From NCBI RefSeq assembly GCF_025979885.1, contig NZ_CP110139.1:558001-622000 (forward strand): DNA of 64,000 nt, given 5' to 3'. The stretch comes from Hymenobacter sp. YIM 151500-1 (GTDB lineage Bacteria; Bacteroidota; Bacteroidia; Cytophagales; Hymenobacteraceae). The notes under the pieces were generated by a model. That model worked only from the letters and a program-made list of their open reading frames with translations, searched no databases and was not told the DNA's origin. Made by a program: the position numbers and the translations under genes. Numbering within the stretch: the first letter of the stretch is position 1; every line of letters starts with the position of its first letter. Shown here one piece after another: positions 56,739 to 63,760 of the stretch.

Positions 56739-57332
56739 ATGACAACTACACCTGCTGCCACCGCGGCGCCTGATACGCGCACCCGCATCCTCGACCTGGC
56801 CGAGCAACTCCTGCTGGCTCGTGGGTTTAATGCCTTCAGCTACCAGCACATTGCCAAAGAGCTGGGCGTGAAGCCTGCGGCCGTCCACTACCACTACCCC
56901 GGCAAGGAAGACCTGGGCGCGGCCATCATTCAGCGGCAGCGGGGGCGGCTGCGCAAGTGGCGGGGGCTGCCTCGCCTGACCGAACTACCCCCCGCCGCCC
57001 AGCTCGAAAGCCTGTTTGACGTATACCGCACCCACCTGCGGCAGGAGCAGCGGGTGTGCCTGTTCGGGGCGCTGGCGGCCGAGTTTCGCACCCTGCCGGC
57101 TGCCATGCAGCGGGAGCTGCGCCTGTTTAACCAGGAGCTGACCGAGTGGCTGGCCGAGGTGCTGGCCGCGGGCCGGGCGGCCGGTACGCTGGTGTTTCGG
57201 GGCGAGCCGCTGGCCAAGGCAGCCCAGGTGCTTACTACCCTGGCCGGGGCCCTGCAAGTGGCCCGTGTGCACGACGAGCGGCAGTTTCACGTCGTGTTTG
57301 AGCAGTTGCGCAGCGAGCTGCTGCCGGAATAA
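56739..57332 (+). CDS. TetR/AcrR-family regulator
   Basis: 197 residues. The helix-turn-helix is FSYQHIAKELGVKPAAVHYHYPGKEDL (about 31-57). The C-terminal ligand domain is not assignable. It probably represses itself and the following hydrolase gene, which begins 122 bases downstream on the same strand. Confidence 0.88.
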   Translation: MTTTPAATAAPDTRTRILDLAEQLLLARGFNAFSYQHIAKELGVKPAAVHYHYPGKEDLGAAIIQRQRGRLRKWRGLPRLTELPPAAQLESLFDVYRTHLRQEQRVCLFGALAAEFRTLPAAMQRELRLFNQELTEWLAEVLAAGRAAGTLVFRGEPLAKAAQVLTTLAGALQVARVHDERQFHVVFEQLRSELLPE

Positions 57333-57454
57333 TTGGCTGCCGGTCCCTGCAAGAAAGCTGGCGCAGCTGCCAGCAGCCATTCTAGCTGCACTCGAAACGA
57401 CAAGCCGCCCGAAGCCACCAGATCAAGTTGCGTCACCACTTATGTTGCCCGGCC

Positions 57455-58399
57455 ATGCTTAATACCTACTCGCCCGCTCTCACCTACTTCCCGTTGGAAA
57501 ACCTGGACCAGCCCAGCGTGCCCGCGCCGGCCAAGGTGCAGTACCCGGCCGTGCCGCCGGCCCTCAAGCTGCTGCGTCTGCAGCTGCGCCTACAGGCTTT
57601 GGTATCGAGCGAGTGGGCGTTTCGGGCGGCGTGGCGGCTGTTTTGCACGCCGCGCCGGCTGCCCCTGAAGGCCTGGGAAGCCCAGGTGCTGGCCGCGGCC
57701 CGGCCGCACTTCACCACCTCGGCCGGCAGCGGCCGGGTAGCCTACTACGAGTGGAACCCTGGCGGCCGGCGCACCGTGCTGCTGGTGCACGGCTGGGAGC
57801 ACCGGGCCAGCTTCTGGGGTGCCCTGGCCCAGGCCCTGGTAGCGGCCGGCTACCGGGTGGTAGCCCTGGACGGCCCGGCTCACGGGGCTTCGGCTGGCAG
57901 CCAGGCTACACTGGTGAGCTTTGCGGCGGCCGTGCAAGTCGTAGCCGATGCGGTGGGGGCCGTGCACGGAGTGGTGGCGCACTCGTTTGGGGCGGCCTGC
58001 ACGGCCGGCGTGCCGGTGCAGTTCAATCAGGCCACGGGCGGGCACTTGCCGCGCCTGGTGCTGCTGAGCGCGCCCAGCAGCACCCGCAAGGTGGCCGAGC
58101 GGTTTGCCGAGCTGCTGCACCTGCCGGCCGGAGTGGTAGAGCACATGGCTCGCTTTATCCAGGCCCAATACGGCCGCTCAGCCGAGAGCTTCAGCCTCGT
58201 GGAAACCGGCCGCCGCCTACCTGTGCAGCGCGCCCTGCTACTGCACGACCGGCATGACCCCAACGTGCCCTTCGCCGACGCCGAGGAAATAGCCGCCCAC
58301 TGGCCCGGCCTCGACTTCCGGCCCACTACCGGCCTGGGCCACAACCGCATCATGCGTGACCCGGCCGTGCTGGCGCAGCTAGTCGAGTTCCTGGCCTGA
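57455..58399 (+). CDS. alpha/beta hydrolase
   Basis: 314 residues from ATG at 57455. The oxyanion region is LLVHGWEHRASFW, the nucleophile Ser is in VVAHSFGAAC (the usual GxSxG has Ala at its first position), the acid is probably in LLHDRHDPNVP and the His is in GLGHNRIM. Cytoplasmic; substrate unknown. Likely regulated with the upstream TetR gene. Confidence 0.84.
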   Translation: MLNTYSPALTYFPLENLDQPSVPAPAKVQYPAVPPALKLLRLQLRLQALVSSEWAFRAAWRLFCTPRRLPLKAWEAQVLAAARPHFTTSAGSGRVAYYEWNPGGRRTVLLVHGWEHRASFWGALAQALVAAGYRVVALDGPAHGASAGSQATLVSFAAAVQVVADAVGAVHGVVAHSFGAACTAGVPVQFNQATGGHLPRLVLLSAPSSTRKVAERFAELLHLPAGVVEHMARFIQAQYGRSAESFSLVETGRRLPVQRALLLHDRHDPNVPFADAEEIAAHWPGLDFRPTTGLGHNRIMRDPAVLAQLVEFLA

Positions 58400-58432
58400 T
58401 AGGGCAGTACGAGGCGCGGAGTAGCAAGAAGT

Positions 58433-59452
58433 TTACACCGTATCGTGTCCGGCGGCGGCCAGCTCGCGCAGAAGCTGGCGCAGGCCGGCGGGGTCCTGCA
58501 CGGCGTGCAGCACCTGGGTCAGGTACTCGGTTTCGGCGCGGAGGTGGCGCTTGAGCTGGCGGATTTCCTGCTCCCGCTTCTTGCCCGAGGTGCCCATAAA
58601 ACCGTTGTCGCCGAACTTCAGCTCGTTTAGCTGCTGCTTTAGCTTGGTTTGCTGGCGCTCCAGGGCCAGGGTGTAGCGGGCCAGCACGGTGTCGTCGGTG
58701 GGGGAGGCGGGGCCTGATTCGGCGAGGAGCTGGAGCAGGGTGTACAGGTCGTCGGTTTCGTAGGCCTCGGTGATGCGCTGCATCAGGGTTGTTTTCTGCT
58801 GCTGGGCAGCTGGGTCGCGGGCCAGGTCGGGGTGGTGGAGGCGGGCTAGCTGGCGGTAGAGAGCTTTGGTGTTGGAGAGCAGCAATTCCTGCTCCTGCCG
58901 GGCGGCCTGCTCGGCGACTTCCTGGGCGCGTTGGGCTTTGGTTTTGCGCCGGGCCTGAGCATAAGCCGCGGCCTGCTCCTGGGGCGGGAGCGAAGCCGTA
59001 GGCTGGTCCGCCGCTGGCGCCGCGTCGGTGTCGGGAGCAGCTTCTGCTTCCGCGGCCGAGCGGCGGCGCGGGGCGTAGCGGCGCAGAATGTCCGTGGCGT
59101 CTTCGCCAAACCGCTCCTGCAAGGCGCGGGCGTTGCCGAGTAGTAGCTCAGTAATCTGCCGTTCCTCCAGGCGGCTGAAGTAGCCGAGCAGCAGAGCTTC
59201 TTCCAGGGGCGCAAACAGGGCCCGGCGGGCCTGCACCACGGCCTGGGCCGCCGGGCCCACCTGCTGCCAGTAGCGGCGCCGGGCCTCGGCCTGCTCCTGG
59301 CGCAGCTCCCGCAGCCGCTGCCGCAAGCCCTCCACCCGCGCCACCGCCTCCCGAAACGCCCGTTGCGCCGGGGTGCCGGGTGCTTCGGAGCCGGCCGGTT
59401 TGGGCAGGGAGTTAGCGGCGGGCAGGTCGGCGAGTGGGTTGTGCAGGTTCAT
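58433..59452 (-). CDS. J-domain-like protein
   Basis: 339 residues from ATG at 59452. Long charged helices (about 30-75) suggest coiled coils. The region LYRQLARLHHPDLARDPAAQ has HPD and the spacing of a J domain (about 213-265), so it may stimulate a DnaK chaperone. A glutamine- and arginine-rich linker and a helical tail follow. It lies 14 bases downstream of the deacetylase gene, so the two are probably co-transcribed. Confidence 0.72.
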   Translation of the reverse strand: MNLHNPLADLPAANSLPKPAGSEAPGTPAQRAFREAVARVEGLRQRLRELRQEQAEARRRYWQQVGPAAQAVVQARRALFAPLEEALLLGYFSRLEERQITELLLGNARALQERFGEDATDILRRYAPRRRSAAEAEAAPDTDAAPAADQPTASLPPQEQAAAYAQARRKTKAQRAQEVAEQAARQEQELLLSNTKALYRQLARLHHPDLARDPAAQQQKTTLMQRITEAYETDDLYTLLQLLAESGPASPTDDTVLARYTLALERQQTKLKQQLNELKFGDNGFMGTSGKKREQEIRQLKRHLRAETEYLTQVLHAVQDPAGLRQLLRELAAAGHDTV

Positions 59453-59466
59453 GCGGCAAAGGTAGG

Positions 59467-60366
59467 TCACCCAAACACCTTGTACGCCACCCGGAACGTG
59501 TTGCAGTGGGCATCTACGATGTCAGCAATTCGCTCGGAGTAGCCGCCACCCATGCTCACGGCCACCGGCAAGCGGTGCTGCTGGCAGAGGCGCAGCACGT
59601 ACTCATCCCGCTGGCGGCAGCCGGCCAGGGTGAGGGCCAGCTTGCCCAGTTTGTCGGTGGCCAGTACATCCACGCCAGCCTGAAAGAACACGAAATCGGG
59701 CCGCACATTGTCAAAAAGGCCCGGCAGCGTATCGTGCAGGTGGCGCAGGTACGTGGCATCGTCGGTGCCCAGGGGCAGCTCCACGTCCAGGTCCGACTGC
59801 TCTTTGCGCAGCGGGTAGTTGGCGCCGGCGTGCATGCTGAAGGTAAACACCCGCGGCTCGTCGCGGAAGATGCTGGCCGTACCGTCGCCCTGGTGCACGT
59901 CCAGGTCCACGACCAGCACCTGCCGGGCCAGGCCGTGATGAAGCAGGTGGGCGGCGGCCACGGCTATGTCGTTGAGCACGCAAAACCCCTCGCCCCGGTC
60001 CCGAAAAGCGTGGTGGGTGCCCCCGGCCAGGCTCATCCCAATGCCGTCCTGCAAGGCCACCCGCGCCGACTGCACCGTGCCGGCCACACTGCTCAGGGAG
60101 CGGCGCACCAGCTCCGGGCTCTGCGGCAGCCCCAGCCGCCGCACTTCGGCCGCGCTCAGGCGCAAGTCGCGCACCCGCTGCCAGTAGTCCGGGGAGTGCA
60201 CCCGCAGAATGTCGTCTTCGGCGGCCAGCCCAGGGTCGTAGAAATCCTCGGGTGGCGCCACGCCCTGCCACAGCAGCTGTTCCCGAATCAGCTCGTACTT
60301 GGCAATCGGAAACCGGTGGCCCGTTGGCAGGGTGATGCTGTACCGTTCGGAAGTAGCCAGGCGCAT
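59467..60366 (-). CDS. histone-deacetylase-superfamily hydrolase
   Basis: 299 residues from ATG at 60366. Zinc-site and catalytic motifs are GGTHHAF, VDLDVHQGDGT and FQAGVDVL, with MGGGYS near the end. Bacterial members deacetylate acetoin-related compounds, polyamines or proteins; the substrate cannot be assigned. First gene of a likely pair with the J-domain-like gene. Confidence 0.9.
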   Translation of the reverse strand: MRLATSERYSITLPTGHRFPIAKYELIREQLLWQGVAPPEDFYDPGLAAEDDILRVHSPDYWQRVRDLRLSAAEVRRLGLPQSPELVRRSLSSVAGTVQSARVALQDGIGMSLAGGTHHAFRDRGEGFCVLNDIAVAAAHLLHHGLARQVLVVDLDVHQGDGTASIFRDEPRVFTFSMHAGANYPLRKEQSDLDVELPLGTDDATYLRHLHDTLPGLFDNVRPDFVFFQAGVDVLATDKLGKLALTLAGCRQRDEYVLRLCQQHRLPVAVSMGGGYSERIADIVDAHCNTFRVAYKVFG

Positions 60367-60541
60367 GAGGGGAAATGTGGTTGAATATGCAAAATGTGGG
60401 AAATGTGAAAATGTGTTATCCTTTACAATACTTATTGCCGTCGTTGCTGTGGTGCCGCGTGTTATAGGGTAGATAATTATGCAAAGCAATTCCTATGAAT
60501 GAAACGCTTATGAAAAAAATTAAAAAATATTTTATCGAATG

Positions 60542-60573
60542 TTTGGTGGCTTCAAAAACTCCTTTCATATTTG
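60542..60573 (+). promoter_or_regulatory. possible promoter of a short transcript
   Basis: TTG at about 60543, about 20 bases, then CATATTTG (one mismatch to TAnnTTTG). It lies about 20-30 bases before the short ORF at 60596. Confidence 0.45.
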
Positions 60574-60595
60574 TCGCACCAAACACAACAACGCC

Positions 60596-60673
60596 ATGCA
60601 ACGCTACTCACACAGCATTCTGAAACAAGACGATATGAAGCCAGGAGCTTCATACGCGGTTCGGTACAGCTAA
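60596..60673 (+). CDS. possible 25-residue peptide or small RNA
   Basis: The ORF MQRYSHSILKQDD then MKPGASYAVRYS is followed 30 bases later by a strong terminator. Promoter, short ORF and terminator form a unit of about 160 bases, which could equally be a non-coding RNA. Confidence 0.35.
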   Translation: MQRYSHSILKQDDMKPGASYAVRYS

Positions 60674-60703
60674 AGGTACAGCAGGCTTTCCTCTGACACT
60701 TCG

Positions 60704-60739
60704 CAACCCGAACCCTGAAGGTTCGGGTTGTTTGTTTTT
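60704..60739 (+). terminator. rho-independent terminator of the short transcript
   Basis: CAACCCGAACC and GGTTCGGGTTG flank a short loop, then TTTGTTTTTC. Confidence 0.9.
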
Positions 60740-60761
60740 CAACCTCTTATATCCTTCGACC

Positions 60762-60872
60762 ATGCAGTTGCCAGCTGATAACATGCTGCTCCGACCCGCA
60801 AACAAACGGCACTTTAGCCGGGAGTGGGATACGTATGGCCGGGATTTTTTGTCGGACGATTCGCGTAGGTAA
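60762..60872 (+). CDS. possible 36-residue peptide
   Basis: MQLPADNMLLRPANKRHFSR then EWDTYGRDFLSDDSRR. Charged, not hydrophobic. It lies between two strong terminators (60704 and 60892), so it forms its own unit. No homologue recognised. Confidence 0.4.
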   Translation: MQLPADNMLLRPANKRHFSREWDTYGRDFLSDDSRR

Positions 60873-60891
60873 TTCTTCGTGATATATCCGT

Positions 60892-60929
60892 AAAAAAGCC
60901 CGGCCGCCCACTAGCAGCCGGGCTTTTTT
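60892..60929. terminator. bidirectional terminator upstream of rsr
   Basis: AAAAAAGCCCGG and CCGGGCTTTTTT flank a loop of 14 bases. It isolates rsr from upstream transcription. The remaining 60930-61046 is AT-rich and probably contains the rsr promoter; no sigma-54 type -24/-12 element is visible. Confidence 0.92.
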
Positions 60930-61046
60930 ACTATCTGTATGTCAAATAAATAAAATTATTCGTCGCGGGATTATTATGTCCTTTTTACAGCTAAAAATTA
61001 GCCGGTAAGCAATTAAAAATAATTTCACCTAATCTAATTAACTGAT

Positions 61047-62573
61047 ATGCGCTTCAACTTACCCTTCCGTAAAAATCAACCCAACGCCGTAAACCACGAA
61101 GGTGCGGCGGCCTACACGCTCACGCCCCAGCTGGAGCTGTACGCGGCGGTGGCTACGGCTGCCCTGTCGGACCAGTTCTACGAAAAAGCCAGCACCCGCC
61201 TGGCCCGTCTGCGCGAACTGGTAGCCCAGTGCGAGCCGCTGTTTGTGGCCCAGCTGGCGGTGTACGCCCGGGAGCAGATGTACCTGCGTTCCGTGCCCCT
61301 GGTGCTGGCCGTGGAGCTGGCCCGCCTGCACCGCGGCGACAACCTGGTGAGCCGCCTGGTGGCCCGCATCGTGCAGCGCCCCGATGAAATCACGGAGCTG
61401 CTGGCCTTCTACGCCCAAGCCAACGGGCGCACCGGCGTGAAAACGCTGAACCGTCTGTCGAAGCAGCTGCAAAAAGGCCTGGCCCTCAGCTTCAACCGGT
61501 TCGACGGCTACCAGCTGGCCAAGTACGATCGGGCCGGGGCCGTGCGCTTGCGCGACGCGCTATTTCTGGTGCACCCTGCCGCCAAAAACGCCGAGCAGCA
61601 AGCCCTGTTCGACCAGTTGGTGGCCGGCACTTTGCCCACGCCCTACACCTGGGAAACCGAGCTGTCGGCCCTGGGTCAAGTGAGTTACGCCACCCCCGAT
61701 GAGCGCGCGGCGGCTTTCCGCCAGAAGTGGGAGGAGCTGCTAGCCAGCGGCAAGCTGGGCTACATGGCTTTGCTGCGCAACCTGCGCAACATCCTGGAAG
61801 CCGACGTGGCGGCCGAAACCATGGTGGAAGTATGCGCTGCCCTGGCCGACCGGCAAGCCGTAGCGCGCAGCAAGCAGCTACCGTTCCGCTTCCTGGCCGC
61901 CTACCGCGAAGTAAAAGCCTTGCAAGGCGGCCACGTGGCGGCGGTGCTCACGGCCCTGGAAGACGCCATAGCCCACAGCGTGGCCAACCTACACGGCTTC
62001 GGCCCCGAAACCCGCGTGGTGGTGGCCTGCGACGTGTCGGGCTCCATGCAGCAGCCGGTGTCACAGCGCAGCAAAGTGCTGCTCTACGACGTGGGCCTGG
62101 TGCTGGGTATGCTCTTGCAAAGCCGCTGCCAGCACGTCACGGCCGGCATGTTCGGCAACACCTGGAAGGTGCTCAGCCTGCCCCGCGGCCCCGTGCTGCG
62201 CAACGTGAACGAGTTCTACCGCCGCGAAGGCGAGGTGGGCTACGCCACCAACGGCCACCTGGTGGTGCGCGACCTGCGCCAGCGCCGGGAGGTGGCCGAC
62301 AAGGTGATGCTGTTCACCGACTGCCAGCTCTGGAACAGCGCCAGTGACGGCAACACGCTAGTCCAGGAATGGGCCGCCTACCGCCGCGAGGTGGCGCCCC
62401 AGGCCCGCCTCTACCTGTTCGACCTGGCCGGCCACGGAACCAGCCCGCTCGACGTGCGCGCCGAGCACGGCGTGGCCCTGATTGCCGGCTGGTCCGACAA
62501 AGTGTTCGACGTGCTAGCGGCTCTGGAAAGCGGCGGTTCGGCGCTGACGGAGCTGGAGAAAATCGAGCTGTGA
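61047..62573 (+). CDS. rsr: Ro60 orthologue Rsr (TROVE and vWA domains)
   Basis: 508 residues. The N-terminal TROVE region (about 10-320) is built of HEAT-like helices (YTLTPQLELYAAVATAALSD, RDALFLVHPAA, LGYMALLRNLRNILEA). The C-terminal vWA domain has a MIDAS: VACDVSGSMQQP (DxSxS), then LFTDCQLW. Ro60/Rsr forms a ring that binds Y RNAs on its outer face and misfolded RNAs in its cavity, working with exonucleases in RNA quality control. A Y-RNA-like array and an rtcB-like gene follow on the same strand, matching the known rsr-yrl-rtcB arrangement. Confidence 0.93.
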   Translation: MRFNLPFRKNQPNAVNHEGAAAYTLTPQLELYAAVATAALSDQFYEKASTRLARLRELVAQCEPLFVAQLAVYAREQMYLRSVPLVLAVELARLHRGDNLVSRLVARIVQRPDEITELLAFYAQANGRTGVKTLNRLSKQLQKGLALSFNRFDGYQLAKYDRAGAVRLRDALFLVHPAAKNAEQQALFDQLVAGTLPTPYTWETELSALGQVSYATPDERAAAFRQKWEELLASGKLGYMALLRNLRNILEADVAAETMVEVCAALADRQAVARSKQLPFRFLAAYREVKALQGGHVAAVLTALEDAIAHSVANLHGFGPETRVVVACDVSGSMQQPVSQRSKVLLYDVGLVLGMLLQSRCQHVTAGMFGNTWKVLSLPRGPVLRNVNEFYRREGEVGYATNGHLVVRDLRQRREVADKVMLFTDCQLWNSASDGNTLVQEWAAYRREVAPQARLYLFDLAGHGTSPLDVRAEHGVALIAGWSDKVFDVLAALESGGSALTELEKIEL

Positions 62574-62593
62574 GCTTTGCGCGAGCGGCCAGC

Positions 62594-62699
62594 AGATGTA
62601 GCGCGAAGTTGTACTTCGCGAGGCGCCAAAACGATGTAACTGAAATAGCAAGTTGGTGGCTCAGACGCGAGTCGCGAAGTACAACTTCGCGTTACATCT
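62594..62699. repeat. REP-like inverted repeat after rsr
   Basis: The 28-base arm AGATGTAGCGCGAAGTTGTA... at 62594-62621 and its near complement at 62672-62699. Each arm is also internally palindromic (CGCGAAGT/ACTTCGCG). Confidence 0.85.
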
Positions 62700-62956
62700 C
62701 AATCAATTTTCAACCGTGCGCCAAGCTCCGGCTTGGCGCTATATCAGCCCCAGGAGCGGCATTAAAGCAAAGCAGCGCCGCTCCTGGGTTGCTGCCGGAA
62801 CTCTACAAAACTCTCACCTCTCATGTCTCATATCTCACTTCTATAAACTGGGAAGGCGGCTGACCACGTACCGGCAGCCGCCGGCCGGAACGGTGCTAGC
62901 CGGGGCTAATCGGGCTCCGGCGGGCCGTTCCAACTGGGGCCGATGGTTTCAAGTTC
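62700..62956 (+). other. structured leader between rsr and the Y RNA array
   Basis: Several hairpins and no gene: GCGCCAAGC/GCTTGGCGC at about 62719-62740, CCCAGGAGCGG/CCGCTCCTGGG at about 62750-62790, GGCGGCTG/CAGCCGCC at 62855-62882 and GGAACGG/CCGTTCC at 62887-62931. None has a T tract, so transcription could continue into the array. Confidence 0.5.
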
Positions 62957-63077
62957 GGGTGCCGTAGGCGGGCGTTACTTCGTCTGGTGAAAGGCAGAAG
63001 CTTCGGCTGCTGTTCAGGGTTCGAATCCCCGGTTGCGGCCCCAAGCCGCAACTGACGCGCCGGCCGCTTGTTGCCCC
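62957..63077 (+). ncRNA. Y-RNA-like unit 1 (partial tRNA-like module)
   Basis: 121 bases. 5' box GGGTGCCGTAG, then the clamp strand containing GGCG, TTACTTCG, a UUCG-loop hairpin (AGCTTCGGCT), T-arm-like CAGGGTTCGAATCCCCG, an acceptor-like hairpin GTTGCGGC/GCCGCAAC, the clamp complement CGCC, and the 3' box GCTTGTTGCCCC. No recognisable D arm. Confidence 0.8.
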
Positions 63078-63111
63078 GTTTGAAAACCAGGGCCCATCCT
63101 ATTACGCTGCT

Positions 63112-63229
63112 GGGTGCCGTAGAAGAGCGTTACTTCGGGTTATACGTTCGATTCGTATCAGGACCGCACCGCCACATTCTGGTCCTGTAGCTCAATTGGT
63201 AGAGCAGAAGCGCTTTCGCTTGTTGCCCC
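63112..63229 (+). ncRNA. Y-RNA-like unit 2 (permuted tRNA-like module)
   Basis: 118 bases. 5' box GGGTGCCGTAG, clamp AGCG, TTACTTCG, T arm ATACG-TTCGATT-CGTAT (63142-63158), acceptor strand CAGGACC (63159-63165), 15-base linker, acceptor strand GGTCCTG (63181-63187), D arm TAGCTCAATTGGTAGAGCA, clamp CGCT, 3' box GCTTGTTGCCCC. The order T arm, acceptor, D arm is a circular permutation of tRNA without an anticodon arm. Confidence 0.88.
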
Positions 63230-63257
63230 AGCAGTTCTTTTCAATTGATTTCCGGGC

Positions 63258-63385
63258 GGGTGCCGTAGTCGAGCCATACTTCGCATTTCGGTTGCCCAGG
63301 TCGTGGGTTCGAGTCCCACCGGTGGCCGCAAGGTGGCCGTAGCTCAGCGGTAGAGCAGGAAAAAGGGGCTGGCGCTTGTTGCCCC
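63258..63385 (+). ncRNA. Y-RNA-like unit 3 (permuted tRNA-like module)
   Basis: 128 bases. 5' box GGGTGCCGTAG, clamp AGCC, ATACTTCG, T arm GTGGGTTCGAGTCCCAC, acceptor strands CGGTGGCC and GGTGGCCG (one mismatch, some wobble) joined by GCAA, D arm TAGCTCAGCGGTAGAGCA, clamp GGCT, 3' box GCTTGTTGCCCC. Confidence 0.88.
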
Positions 63386-63416
63386 GTTCGGAAAACAATA
63401 CCAATCTTACTTACCC

Positions 63417-63536
63417 GGTGCCGTAGCGCAGCCTTACTTCGTTTGGGACGATGGGGTCGTGGGTTCGAGTCCCACCTGCCGCGAGGCAGTAGCTCAGTTG
63501 GTTAGAGCACATACGTAGGCTGCGCGCTTGTTGCCC
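63417..63536 (+). ncRNA. Y-RNA-like unit 4 (permuted tRNA-like module)
   Basis: 120 bases. 5' box GGTGCCGTAG, clamp GCGCAGCCT paired perfectly with AGGCTGCGC, TTACTTCG, T arm GTGGGTTCGAGTCCCAC, acceptor CTGCC-GCGA-GGCAG with a GNRA loop, D arm TAGCTCAGTTGGTTAGAGCA, 3' box GCTTGTTGCCC. Confidence 0.9.
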
Positions 63537-63561
63537 GGCGTAGGTAAGCACATAACCGGAA

Positions 63562-63610
63562 GGTGTCGTAGGGCAGGCATACTTCGTCCATGAAAGGGCC
63601 TGTCCGCCCC
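63562..63610 (+). ncRNA. Y-RNA-like unit 5 (minimal, no tRNA-like module)
   Basis: 49 bases. 5' box GGTGTCGTAG, clamp GGCAGGC, ATACTTCG, short loop, clamp GCCTGTC (G-U allowed), then CGCCCC in place of the full 3' box. Probably a shortened or decaying copy. Confidence 0.6.
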
Positions 63611-63633
63611 ATTACCCTTCCTTTCGCGCGGCT

Positions 63634-63715
63634 GGGTGCCGTAGGGTCGCGCTACTTCGACCTGTCCCGTCCGATGAGGGCCTGGCCCTCACGCCCGCGG
63701 CCCGCTCGTTGCCCC
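63634..63715 (+). ncRNA. Y-RNA-like unit 6 (hairpin in place of tRNA-like module)
   Basis: 82 bases. 5' box GGGTGCCGTAG, clamp GGTCGCG paired with CGCGGCC (one G-U), CTACTTCG, internal hairpin TGAGGGC-CTG-GCCCTCA, 3' box GCTCGTTGCCCC. It has the Rsr-binding framework but no tRNA-like arms. Confidence 0.7.
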
Positions 63716-63760
63716 AGCTTCCGCGAAAAATCAACTATCAACTACAAAAAACGCCTTGTC

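Noticed and set aside
62957-63715. A cluster of degenerate or pseudo tRNA genes
   Set aside because: The T arm precedes the D arm, the anticodon arm is missing, and every unit is enclosed by the same Y-type boxes with a covarying clamp. That fits Y RNAs, not decayed tRNAs.
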